A stretch of DNA of 64,000 nucleotides, taken from contig CP069300.1 in NCBI GenBank assembly GCA_016839165.1, positions 5,270,001-5,334,000 of the forward strand, in the 5' to 3' direction. The translations under genes were made by a program, and so were the position numbers. The notes beneath the pieces are model-generated. The model ran no database searches. It had not been told where the DNA came from and was given only the letters and a program-made list of their open reading frames with translations. The DNA is from Bradyrhizobium sp. PSBB068. Its GTDB lineage: Bacteria > Pseudomonadota > Alphaproteobacteria > Rhizobiales > Xanthobacteraceae. Shown in pieces: positions 17,660 through 25,781 of the stretch. The first letter of the stretch is position 1; each line of letters opens with the position of its first letter.

Positions 17660-18544
17660 TCAGGCCGCGCGGCGCAGCCAGTCGCGCACGCGTTCGATCA
17701 GGTTCTTGCGCAGGATGGGCTGATCGGCCGTGGCCGCGGCTTCGATCTCGCGCGCGGATGACGGCTGCTCATCCGATGCAGCGACCGCCACGACATACTC
17801 GGTCTCCACCACTTCGCCAGCATCCGCCGCATGGTTGGGCACCATGGCCGGCCGATCCGGCTCGGCATCGACAGTCGGTGTCTCCGCGAGATCTGACGGC
17901 TCCGGGGTGACTGACACGTCAACTGGCAGTGACGTGTCAGCCGCGATCGGCGTCTCGGCGACCTCGGGCACTTCAGTGAACTCCGGCAGTTCAGTGAACT
18001 CCGGCCGATCAGCGATCGCAGGCGTATCGACGACGACGGGTGCGTCAACGGCCGGCTCTTCCGCGGCAACGCGCGCGCGGCGGCGTTCGGCGGCGGCGAC
18101 CCGCAGCCGCGCACGGCGCTCGCGCTCCGCCTGCGCCGCAGCCTGCAGCGCGATCGGGCCGACATTCTCCAGGAACATGCGCTCATAGCTGCGCGACAAA
18201 CGGTCGAGCGCCGCGTCCAGCGGCAGCCAGTCGACTTCCCTGATGTCGCTCATCAACTCGCGCACCGGTCGGCCGCCGGCATCCATGCGCCAGTAGTGCA
18301 CCACCTTGGAGCGCCCGCCGGACTCATAGACCAGCGTGCCGAGGAATTCGTGCACCTCGACGGCGTGGCCGGTTTCCTCCAGCACCTCGCGCTCGGCCGC
18401 GGCGCGCGCCGTCTCACCGTCGTCGAGCTTGCCCTTCGGCAGCACCCACTCATTGCGCTTGCGCAGGCGCACGACGGCAAAGCGCGGCGGCGTCTCCCGC
18501 CGCAGCACGATGCCTCCCGCCGCCAGAACAGGCGTCCGCGCCAT
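17660..18544 (-). CDS. Nudix hydrolase with long acidic C-terminal extension
   Basis: Residues about 1-130 are a Nudix domain: VLPKGKLDDGETARAA then EREVLEETGH gives the full GX5EX7REUXEEXGU box. It hydrolyses a nucleoside diphosphate-linked compound; the VLPKGK/YESGG form resembles bacterial MutT/diadenosine-polyphosphate types. After the domain comes an Arg/Ala-rich helix (about 140-170), an acidic stretch with PEFTELPEF/TEVPEVAE mini-repeats and a basic end, roughly 130 extra residues of unknown role. ATG at 18544 gives MARTPVLAAGG; a TTG 12 bases upstream is possible. Convergent with the FecR gene, 16 bp apart. Confidence 0.9.
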   Translation of the reverse strand: MARTPVLAAGGIVLRRETPPRFAVVRLRKRNEWVLPKGKLDDGETARAAAEREVLEETGHAVEVHEFLGTLVYESGGRSKVVHYWRMDAGGRPVRELMSDIREVDWLPLDAALDRLSRSYERMFLENVGPIALQAAAQAERERRARLRVAAAERRRARVAAEEPAVDAPVVVDTPAIADRPEFTELPEFTEVPEVAETPIAADTSLPVDVSVTPEPSDLAETPTVDAEPDRPAMVPNHAADAGEVVETEYVVAVAASDEQPSSAREIEAAATADQPILRKNLIERVRDWLRRAA

Positions 18545-18603
18545 CTCATATCCCAAAGGTTTGCGATTTAGGATCGTCGCTCGACGATCAACGCCATTCT
18601 AAA

Positions 18604-18650
18604 GCATGATCCGGAAAAGGGGAAACCAGTTTTCCGGGCAGATCATGCTC
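18604..18650. repeat. Dispersed hairpin repeat (GCATGATC type), second copy
   Basis: AGCATGATC...GATCATGCT ends with inner CCGGAAAA/TTTTCCGG pairs, the same design as the right half of the composite repeat at 5061-5161. It lies between the Nudix promoter and the psd stop codon. Confidence 0.78.
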
Positions 18651-18679
18651 AAACAATGACACGCGAGGGAAAAACCCGA

Positions 18680-19585
18680 TCAAATCACAGGCTTTCGCAG
18701 CAGCGGTTCGCCGCATTTGATCCGCGTTCCCTCAACGACATTGTCGCAGAACTCGAAATTGCCGGGCGCGAGCACGATGATGGTCGAGCCGTGCTCGAAC
18801 CAGCCGAGTTCATCGCCTTTCTTCACATGCGCGTCGCAGGTGAAATCCACCGGCCCCCGCGACTGCGCGTTCAGCGTGACATCGAGGAAATGCAGGCGAA
18901 GGCTTGCCACCAGGATCGCGGCGACCGGAACCAGGGTCAGCGCCTCGCCGGTCGGCAGTTTTGCGCGCAGCACCGCGCGCTCGTTCTTGCAGAACAGCCG
19001 CTCGACCCGCTTCAGCGCGATCGGATTGACGTTCCAGACGTCGCCATGGATGAACGTCACCTTGTCGATGGCAAGATCATACGGTGCGTGGAAGCGGTGA
19101 TACATGCTCGAGGTCAGCCGCAGCGTGACGAAGCGGCCGTTCTTGTGCTGCTCCACCAGCGCGGGATCGCCGAGCAGATCGAGCAGCGAATAGGGCGCTC
19201 CCTTGACCTGGAACAATTGAGTGTCCTCGATCCGGCCATGCGCACCGATGATGGCATCCGACGGGCTCGCGATGATGGCAGGATCGGCCACCGCCGGGCG
19301 CAGGCCGGGCTTGAGCTCGCGGGTGAAGCAATCGTGCAGGCTCTTGAACTCGGTCTTCTTCGCTTCCGACAGATCGAGGTCGGAGAACAGCTTCCAGCAG
19401 GCGATCGAGGCATCGCGCACCAAGGGATTCTCGACCTTGGAGAACCAGCCCATGAAGCGGGTCAGCGCCGCCCGCGGAATCCGGTTGGTTAGCAGGAAAT
19501 TGAGGTCCTCCTGCTGGGTGAATGCCGAGATCAGGCCCTTGACTGTCATGAATTTGTTAGGTGCCGAGGCTAGCGCTTCTGTCAT
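18680..19585 (-). CDS. psd: Phosphatidylserine decarboxylase proenzyme
   Basis: Makes phosphatidylethanolamine from phosphatidylserine at the inner membrane, using a pyruvoyl group formed by self-cleavage. The 301-residue product has SMYHRFHAPYD (conserved His pair region), HGDVWNVNP and the self-cleavage motif HGST in DELGWFEHGSTIIVL near residue 262; cleavage before Ser would give the small alpha chain. Length fits the E. coli-type enzyme. The ATG at 19585 has a good upstream AAGGGA site, so the longer frame to 19738 is rejected. It is head-to-head with an aminotransferase and close to a PmtA-like gene that would methylate its product. Confidence 0.9.
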   Translation of the reverse strand: MTEALASAPNKFMTVKGLISAFTQQEDLNFLLTNRIPRAALTRFMGWFSKVENPLVRDASIACWKLFSDLDLSEAKKTEFKSLHDCFTRELKPGLRPAVADPAIIASPSDAIIGAHGRIEDTQLFQVKGAPYSLLDLLGDPALVEQHKNGRFVTLRLTSSMYHRFHAPYDLAIDKVTFIHGDVWNVNPIALKRVERLFCKNERAVLRAKLPTGEALTLVPVAAILVASLRLHFLDVTLNAQSRGPVDFTCDAHVKKGDELGWFEHGSTIIVLAPGNFEFCDNVVEGTRIKCGEPLLRKPVI

Positions 19586-21248
19586 GGAAACATCCCTTCC
19601 GATTCTCTCGCTGTCCGCCGCCGCCCTTGCCGGCGCCGCCGCAGCCTTCCCCAAGATCCAGGCCCGCATCGCGCTGTCGCGCGCCAAGCACCGCTCGCTG
19701 ACCGGACATTCCAAGATGTCCAAGATGGTCGCGCGCATGGTGCCGCACTACGAATTCGACATCGACGAGTTCTTCTGCTCCGACGGCGCGCCGAAGAACA
19801 TCGCGATGCAGCGCCAGGACGGCTTCTTCCGCCTCGCCGGCCTCTACGGGGATCGCTACCCCAAGGGCCGCGCGCTCACCGCCGAGGTGACGGAGCGCAT
19901 CTCCGACCTGCAGTTCACCGAATCCTACCGCGTGCCGTTCCAGTACAGCCGCCTGGTGCGCGAGCATCTGAACACCTCGGCATTCGTGCAGGCCTCCAGC
20001 GGCGTCACCGTCACCGACCTTGACGGCAATGTGGCCTACGACCTGACCGGCTCCTACGGCGTCAACATCTTCGGCAACGACTTCTACAAGGAGTGCATCG
20101 CCGAGGGTGAGAAGCGGGCGCAAGCGCTCGGCCCCGTGCTCGGCCCCTACCACCCGATCATCGCGGACAACGTCAAGCGGCTCTGCGAGCTCTCCGGCCT
20201 CGACGAGGTTTCGTTCCACATGTCCGGCACCGAAGCCGTGATGCAGGCGGTGCGGCTCGCGCGCTACCACACCAAGCGCACGCACCTGGTGCGCTTCGCC
20301 GGCAGCTATCACGGCTGGTGGGGCGAGGTGCAGCCCGGCGTCGGCAATCCGGTGTCGCCGCACGAGACCTACACGCTCGCCGACATGTCCGAGAAGACAC
20401 TGCATGTGCTGCGCACCCGCAAGGACATCGCCTGCGTGCTGGTCAATCCGCTGCAGGCGCTGCATCCGAACTCCAACGCGCCCGGCGATTCCGCGCTGGT
20501 CGATTCGTCGCGCAGCTCGAAATACGACCGCGCCGCCTACACCGAATGGCTGAAGAAGCTGCGCGAGGTCTGCACCGAGCGCGGCATCGTCCTGATCTTC
20601 GACGAGGTGTTCGTCGGCTTCCGCCTCGCGGCCGGCGGCGCCCAGGAATATTTCGGCGTCAAGGCCGACATGGTGACCTACGGCAAGAGCCTCGCCGGCG
20701 GCCTGCCGGTCGGTGTGGTGTGCGGCCGCAAGGATCTGATGCGGCGCTTCCGCGACGATCGTCCCGCCGACATCTGCTTTGCGCGCGGCACCTTCAACTC
20801 GCACCCCTACGTCATGACGTCGATGGACGAGTTCCTGAGCCGGCTGGCCAGCCCGAACTTCCGCTCGATCTATAACGGGCTGGACGAGACCTGGAACGGA
20901 CGCGCCAAGGCGCTCAACGACCGCCTCACGGCCGCGGGCCTTCCGGTTCGCGTCGGCAACATCTCGTCGATCTGGACCGTCTATTACACCGAGCCGTCCC
21001 GCTACAACTGGATGCTGCAATATTACCTGCGGGCCGAAGGCCTGGCGCTGAGCTGGGTCGGCACCGGCCGCCTGATCTTCACCCTGAATTACACCGACGC
21101 CGACTTCGCCGAGGTCAGCGATCGTTTCGTCGCCGCCGCCGAAAAGATGAAGCGCGACGGCTGGTGGTGGCACAAGGAAGGCCTCACCAACAAGAACATC
21201 AAGCGACAGATCCTGAAGGAGATGGTCGCCGTGAAGTTCGGGCGCTGA
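19584..21248 (+). CDS. Class III (glutamate-1-semialdehyde aminomutase-like) aminotransferase
   Basis: PLP enzyme of the HemL/omega-aminotransferase fold. The 554-residue frame from 19584 has VSFHMSGTEAVMQAVRLAR, FAGSYHGWW, LIFDEVFVGFR (PLP-ring Asp) and VTYGKSLAGGLPVG with the Schiff-base Lys. Residues 1-100 are an extra N-terminal region starting METSLPILSLSAAALAG, hydrophobic then basic, not found in HemL (about 430 residues). The start ATG overlaps the psd ATG in a shared CATG and has no strong ribosome site, so translation may begin elsewhere, for example MSKMVARMV at 19716. Its position among lipid genes suggests amination of a lipid head-group precursor rather than tetrapyrrole synthesis; that is inference. 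Confidence 0.85.
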   Translation: METSLPILSLSAAALAGAAAAFPKIQARIALSRAKHRSLTGHSKMSKMVARMVPHYEFDIDEFFCSDGAPKNIAMQRQDGFFRLAGLYGDRYPKGRALTAEVTERISDLQFTESYRVPFQYSRLVREHLNTSAFVQASSGVTVTDLDGNVAYDLTGSYGVNIFGNDFYKECIAEGEKRAQALGPVLGPYHPIIADNVKRLCELSGLDEVSFHMSGTEAVMQAVRLARYHTKRTHLVRFAGSYHGWWGEVQPGVGNPVSPHETYTLADMSEKTLHVLRTRKDIACVLVNPLQALHPNSNAPGDSALVDSSRSSKYDRAAYTEWLKKLREVCTERGIVLIFDEVFVGFRLAAGGAQEYFGVKADMVTYGKSLAGGLPVGVVCGRKDLMRRFRDDRPADICFARGTFNSHPYVMTSMDEFLSRLASPNFRSIYNGLDETWNGRAKALNDRLTAAGLPVRVGNISSIWTVYYTEPSRYNWMLQYYLRAEGLALSWVGTGRLIFTLNYTDADFAEVSDRFVAAAEKMKRDGWWWHKEGLTNKNIKRQILKEMVAVKFGR

Positions 21249-21270
21249 CGGCTGGCGCCGTCCGTTTGCT

Positions 21271-21410
21271 CCCTCGCCCCGCTTGCGGGGAGAGAGTCGG
21301 GGTGAGTGGGACTCTCGACGAGAGCACCGATAGACGGACTCGCGGAGAGTCCCCCTCACCCGGATTGCATCTACGATGCAATCCGACCTCTCCCCGCAAG
21401 CGGGGCGAGG
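21271..21410. repeat. Large imperfect palindromic repeat (CTCGCCCCGC type)
   Basis: CCTCGCCCCGCTTGCGGGGAGAG at the left matches its inverted copy CTCTCCCCGCAAGCGGGGCGAGG at the right, with inner pairs GGGACTCTC/GAGAGTCCC and a nested GATTGCATC/GATGCAATC. It sits between convergent genes. Solo half-elements appear at 29207-29234 and, degraded, near 62865. Confidence 0.8.
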
Positions 21411-21530
21411 TGAAGTCAGCGCGTGGTCGAGAAGATTCAAGGCGAAGCCGTCTTCTTGCATGGCCCTAAGAACGGTGATGCCCGGGACGAGCCCGGGCAT
21501 CACGCAGTTTGAAGACGCTGGGAGCAACGA

Positions 21531-22148
21531 TCAGGCGTGCCTGACGTGCTTCTCGAGACCCGGATCGATCAGCTCGCCCTTCATCAGGAACAACGGCGCC
21601 TTGTGATAGAGCTTCAGGTCGTGGAACGGATCGGTGACGATCTTGGTCATCCAGACGAGGCCGGTCTCGACGTCGCGGATGAAGAACAGGTGGATGGTGC
21701 GGAACAGCAGGCCGCCGACGCCGACCGCAAGCCAGATCTTGGCGACCTGACGGGTGAAGTCGCCCATCGTGACCCAGGGCTTGAACAGGCCGAACAGCGT
21801 CGGATCGAAATACAGCACCATCGGCGACAGCGCCCAGATCGCCATCAGCACGACCTTGCGCTGCAAATTGTAGCCGACCTTGATGTCTTCCTTGTGCTCG
21901 TGGGTCGCCTGGTTGACGTGGTCATACCCCTTCGGCTCGAAGAAGAAGTGACCGGCCTGGCGCGAGGTCATCGAGACCAGCCAGCCGACCAGCGCCGACA
22001 CGACCGGATCGAAGAACAGCATCACATAGGCGAACAGGAAGCTCAGCGCGCTGACGAAGTGCAGGCTCTGGTTGATCCGGCTGTGATGGTAGAAGCGATG
22101 GTCATCCCAGCGCTGGGTACGCAGCTCTTGCAGAAAATTCTTGATCAT
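21531..22148 (-). CDS. Histidine-rich polytopic membrane protein, possibly Mpo1/DUF962-like
   Basis: A 205-residue protein with about four membrane helices (SLHFVSALSFLFAYVMLF, VVSALVGWLVSM, VVLMAIWALSPMVLYF, IWLAVGVGGLLFRTIHLFF). Conserved-looking His and acidic residues cluster at membrane edges: FYHHSRINQSLHF, GHFFFEPKGYDHVNQATHEH. This recalls non-haem iron lipid oxygenases of the Mpo1-like family, which have a His-rich N...H and GHFxxE pattern; I could not confirm this. The ATG at 22148 has GGGGGA seven bases upstream and is preferred to the ATG at 22163. It shares orientation with the PmtA-like and glycosyltransferase genes. Confidence 0.7.
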   Translation of the reverse strand: MIKNFLQELRTQRWDDHRFYHHSRINQSLHFVSALSFLFAYVMLFFDPVVSALVGWLVSMTSRQAGHFFFEPKGYDHVNQATHEHKEDIKVGYNLQRKVVLMAIWALSPMVLYFDPTLFGLFKPWVTMGDFTRQVAKIWLAVGVGGLLFRTIHLFFIRDVETGLVWMTKIVTDPFHDLKLYHKAPLFLMKGELIDPGLEKHVRHA

Positions 22149-22368
22149 TGGTTCCCCCAACATCTTTCGGGACAGGATTTACAGGGCTTCGATGTACCGC
22201 GTGTGACATCATCATAATGACATATGACAATGCGGAGCGACACCTTGACGCGACTGGAGAAGGTCTCGCCTCATCCCGGCGATTTGCGCGGATGAGGCGG
22301 AGGGTATCGTAGCCTCCCGGTTCGGACCCGCGCTGTGCGCGACCTCACCCGGAAGGAGCTGCCTGGCC

Positions 22369-23058
22369 TCAGGCCGCCTTGGCGACGTCCGCCTTGCGGA
22401 AGCGGACCAGCGAGAAATGGCCGAGCGGCGGGATCAGGCGGCGCTCCGCGAGCTCCATGCCGCGCGCGCCGGCCAGCCACTTGGTGTAGCGCGACCAGGC
22501 GAATTCGGCGGTCCGGAACCCGAGCGGGCGCACCACCGGCTGCAGTGTCTGCTCGATGAAGCGGCGGACGCCGGCATCGGCGCTGACGCGGGTCAGGATG
22601 ATCAATTCGCCGCCAGGCTTCACCACGCGCGCGAACTCGTCCATCGCGGCTTCCGGATTCGGCACCGCCGACAGCACGTACTGCGCCATCACGACATCGA
22701 ACGAATTGTCGGGAAATTCGAGCTTCTCGGCATCCATCACCGCCAGGCCCTCGACATTCTTCAGGCCCTGCTCGGCGACGCGCTTCTTGGCCTTCTCCAG
22801 CATCGCCTCGGAGATGTCGGTGCCGAAGATGCGGACGTTTTGGCCGTAGAGCGGCAGCGAGATGCCGGTGCCGACACCGACCTCGAGCACGCGGCCGCCG
22901 ATCTTGTTGGTAGCCTGGATCGCAGCCTGCCGGCCCTTGCTGAACACGCCGCCAAACACGAGGTCGTAGATCGGCGCCCAGCGGTCGTAGGCCTGCTCGA
23001 CCGTCTCGCGGTCGAAGTCCATGGAACGGTCGGCGCCCAGCTTGATAATTTCAGCCAT
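22369..23058 (-). CDS. pmtA: PmtA-type phosphatidylethanolamine N-methyltransferase (SAM-dependent)
   Basis: A 229-residue class I methyltransferase. VEQAYDRWAPIYDLVFGGVF precedes SAM motif I VLEVGVGTGISLPLY (about residues 57-71), then GTDISEAMLEKAKKR, FPDNSFDVVMAQYVLSAVPNP (motif II/post-II) and VVKPGGELIILTR. The AYDRWAPIYDLVFG start is characteristic of the Rhodobacter-type PmtA/PmtX enzymes that make phosphatidylcholine by successive methylation of phosphatidylethanolamine. UbiE-like specificity is less likely. It follows the glycosyltransferase by 33 bp in the same direction, and psd, which makes its substrate, is 3 kb away. Confidence 0.85.
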   Translation of the reverse strand: MAEIIKLGADRSMDFDRETVEQAYDRWAPIYDLVFGGVFSKGRQAAIQATNKIGGRVLEVGVGTGISLPLYGQNVRIFGTDISEAMLEKAKKRVAEQGLKNVEGLAVMDAEKLEFPDNSFDVVMAQYVLSAVPNPEAAMDEFARVVKPGGELIILTRVSADAGVRRFIEQTLQPVVRPLGFRTAEFAWSRYTKWLAGARGMELAERRLIPPLGHFSLVRFRKADVAKAA

Positions 23059-23091
23059 AGAGAGTCTCTCGTCTTTCGTTCGATTGAGCTG

Positions 23092-24147
23092 TTAATTCGG
23101 AACCGCACTGCGGCCGGCGACGCGGCGGGCGGGCCGCGGCGCGCGGCTCGGCTGCAGCGTGGCAAGATTGCCGATGAACTGACGCGCACTGTTTTCCCAG
23201 GAACGCTCCAACGCAAAATTGCGGCAGTCCGCGCGCGACATGTTCAGCGCGCGCAGGCAGGCGCTGCGCAAATCATGGTCGATCGCGCCGATCGGATGGT
23301 CCGATATGACGTCCTTCGGGCCGGTCACAGGGAACGCCGCGACCGGCGTGCCGCAGGCCAGCGCCTCGAGCTGCACGACGCCGAACGTGTCGGTCAGGCT
23401 CGGGAACACGAAGACGTCGGCGGCAGCGAGGTGCGAGGTCAAATCCTGGCCCTTCTTCTCGCCGAGGAAAATCGCGTCGGGATATTTCTGTTCCAGCGCC
23501 GCCCGTTGCGGGCCGTCGCCGACCACGACCTTGGAGCCCGGCAGCTCCAGCGACAGGAAGGCGTCGAGGTTCTTCTCCACCGCGACACGGCCCATGGTCA
23601 TGAAGATCGGCCGCGGCAGATCGAGCACGGCCGGCTGATCCGGATTGAAGATCTTGGTGTCGACGCCGCGGGTCCAAGAGCCGAGCCTGCGGAAGCCGCG
23701 CTCGGCAAGCTCGGTCCGCAGCGAGTCGGTCGCAACCATCGTCATGGAGCCTGCGGCATGGAAGTGCCGCAGCACGGCGTAGCCGACGCTGTCGGGAATT
23801 CCGGTGCGCACCGAAACATATTCGGGGAAGCGCGTTGTATAGGACGTGGTGAAGGCGAGCTTGTTGCGCTGGCAATAGCCGCGCACCGCCCAGCCGATGG
23901 GCCCTTCGGTCGCGATGTGGATCGCCTCGGGCGCGGCCTCCTCGATCCGGCGCGCGATCTCGCGCCGGTTCGGCAGCGCCACCCGAAGCCCCGGATAGGT
24001 CGGCACGCCGACCGAACGGAAACCGTCGGGCGTCAGGAATTCGATCTCGGCGCCCAGCGTCGCTGCGCTGCGCGCCAGCGACGTCAGCGTCCGGACCACG
24101 CCGTTGACTTGCGGATGCCAGGCATCGGTCGCAACGAGTATGCGCAT
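23092..24147 (-). CDS. GT4-type glycosyltransferase (MgtA/lipid glycosyltransferase-like)
   Basis: A 351-residue GT-B enzyme. N-terminal MRILVATDAWHPQVNGVVRTL is the acceptor-side Rossmann start typical of MgtA-like lipid mannosyl/glucosyltransferases; HIATEGPIGWAVRGYC and TSYTTRFPEYVSVR match that group. The C-terminal half has FMTMGRVAVEKNLDAFL, VVGDGPQRAALE and the donor-binding FPSLTDTFGVVQLEALACG, with the E-x7-E type motif. It lies at the head of the lipid gene run with PmtA and probably glycosylates diacylglycerol or a related membrane acceptor. Sugar and linkage cannot be read. Start ATG at 24147. Confidence 0.88.
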   Translation of the reverse strand: MRILVATDAWHPQVNGVVRTLTSLARSAATLGAEIEFLTPDGFRSVGVPTYPGLRVALPNRREIARRIEEAAPEAIHIATEGPIGWAVRGYCQRNKLAFTTSYTTRFPEYVSVRTGIPDSVGYAVLRHFHAAGSMTMVATDSLRTELAERGFRRLGSWTRGVDTKIFNPDQPAVLDLPRPIFMTMGRVAVEKNLDAFLSLELPGSKVVVGDGPQRAALEQKYPDAIFLGEKKGQDLTSHLAAADVFVFPSLTDTFGVVQLEALACGTPVAAFPVTGPKDVISDHPIGAIDHDLRSACLRALNMSRADCRNFALERSWENSARQFIGNLATLQPSRAPRPARRVAGRSAVPN

Positions 24148-24285
24148 TGCAGGAGATCCAAACCGTTAATCTTGATTCTGCTCGCACGACGTTCTGACAT
24201 GGATGTTTCAAACGTATGACGTCATCGAAATGTTAGGTTGTTTTTCGGGGCAAACGGCCGGTTTTTCGTGTAACGTGACAATCAG

Positions 24286-25668
24286 ATGTCAGAGCAGAGT
24301 GAAAATCCCGGCACCACGCGCCGCAGGCTCAAACGACGAAACTCGTCGCTCCTGATCCTGGCGATCGGCATCCTTGTGTTCGGCGGCGCCGCGGGCGCGC
24401 TGCTCTACGCGCTACGTCCGGTGACGCTGTTGATCGCGGTCGGCCCGACCGGCAGTGAGGACGTCAAGCTCGTCCAGGGCTTCGCCCAGGCCTTCGCGCA
24501 CAGCGGAAGCCCGGTGCGATTGAAGCCGGTCCCGACCCAGGGCGCCGCCGAAAGCATCGCGCTGTTCACTGCCAACAAGGTCGATCTCGCGGTGGTGCGC
24601 GGCGACCTCAATCTGCCAGCGAGCGCCGAGTCGGTCGCGGTCCTGCGCAAGAATGTCGTGGTGCTCTGGGCGCCCTCGGGCGGCAAAGGCAAGCGGCGGT
24701 CCGCCAAGATCAAGAGCATCGACGACCTTGCCGGGCACAAGGTCGGCGTGGTCGGCAGCACTCAGGCCAATGTCACGCTGCTGCGCGTGATCCTGACCGA
24801 GTCCGGCGTCAACCCCGACAAGGTCGCGGTCAGCCAGTTCGCCGTCAACAAGATCGCGGACCTCGCGCGCGATCCGTCGCTCGACGCCTACATGACGGTC
24901 GGCCCGCTCGACAGCAAGGTGACGGCGGAAGCGATCGCGGCGACGGCGGCCGCGCGCGGCGAGCCGAAATTCATTCCCATCGAGGTCTCCGAAGCAATCG
25001 CGCAGAAGCATCCGCTCTACGAATCGGAGGAGATCGCCGGCAGCATCTTCTCTTCGTCGCCGGCCCGTCCCGAAGACAAGGTCGAGACCGTCAGCGTCAA
25101 CCACCTGATCATCGCGCAGCACAGCCTGCACGAGGCAACCGTCGGCGCGCTGGACCGGCAGCTGTTTACGCAGCGCCTCCAGGTCGCGCGCGACCTGCCG
25201 GCGGCAGCCAAGATCGAGAAGCCGGATACCGACAAGGACGCCGCATTGCCGGCGCATCAGGGCGCTGCCGCCTATATCGACGGCACCGAGCGCACCTTCC
25301 TGGAAAAATACTCCGACTATATCTGGGGCGGCATCCTGCTGCTCTCCGGCCTCGGTTCGGCCGGCGCCTGGCTGCGCCACTACATGAAGCGCGACGAGCG
25401 TGAGCAATACATCACCCACCGCGACAATCTGCTGACGCTGATCGCGCGGGTGCGCGGCGCCGAGACCGCGGAGCAGCTCGCGGCGATGCAGAGCGATGCT
25501 GACGCGCTGCTGCGCGAGGCGCTCGATTGCTACGACGACGGCGCGATCGATGAAGGCGACTTGTCGGTGATCGGGCTGACGCTGGAGCAATTCCATCACG
25601 CCGTCGCCGACCGCCGAGCCGCGCTCAACGGCGACAGGCCGGGCCTGCCGCGGATGCGCACCGGCTAG
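24286..25668 (+). CDS. TAXI-family solute-binding protein with membrane anchors
   Basis: A 460-residue protein. The N-terminal basic stretch (TRRRLKRRNSS) and one helix (LLILAIGILVFGGAAGALLYA) anchor a periplasmic TAXI/NMT1-like binding domain, about residues 45-330 (LLIAVGPTGSEDVKLVQGFA, VDLAVVRGDL, LAGHKVGVVGSTQANVTLLR). A second helix near 345-362 (YIWGGILLLSGLGSAGAWL) is followed by a cytoplasmic helical tail of about 95 residues. Usual TAXI proteins are soluble and pair with a TRAP permease, but no permease is nearby. The double-anchored form with a cytoplasmic tail suggests sensing or signalling. Monocistronic and divergent from the glycosyltransferase. Confidence 0.85.
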   Translation: MSEQSENPGTTRRRLKRRNSSLLILAIGILVFGGAAGALLYALRPVTLLIAVGPTGSEDVKLVQGFAQAFAHSGSPVRLKPVPTQGAAESIALFTANKVDLAVVRGDLNLPASAESVAVLRKNVVVLWAPSGGKGKRRSAKIKSIDDLAGHKVGVVGSTQANVTLLRVILTESGVNPDKVAVSQFAVNKIADLARDPSLDAYMTVGPLDSKVTAEAIAATAAARGEPKFIPIEVSEAIAQKHPLYESEEIAGSIFSSSPARPEDKVETVSVNHLIIAQHSLHEATVGALDRQLFTQRLQVARDLPAAAKIEKPDTDKDAALPAHQGAAAYIDGTERTFLEKYSDYIWGGILLLSGLGSAGAWLRHYMKRDEREQYITHRDNLLTLIARVRGAETAEQLAAMQSDADALLREALDCYDDGAIDEGDLSVIGLTLEQFHHAVADRRAALNGDRPGLPRMRTG

Positions 25669-25684
25669 CGCACAGACGCCGATT

Positions 25685-25714
25685 GCACCGAGAGCAATGT
25701 GCACCGAGAGCAAT
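25685..25714. repeat. Short tandem direct repeat (2 x 14 bp, period 16)
   Basis: GCACCGAGAGCAAT occurs at 25685-25698 and again at 25701-25714, just upstream of the TauE/SafE gene. It may be a regulator site or a slippage product. Confidence 0.5.
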
Positions 25715-25781
25715 ATTTGGATTGCACATGCATGCGCGCGTGGCCATGTATGAGCACGACCACAACGCTCCGCACCACACC

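Noticed and set aside
19557..21527. 656-codon reverse frame opposite the aminotransferase
   Set aside because: No motif and antisense to an obvious PLP enzyme.
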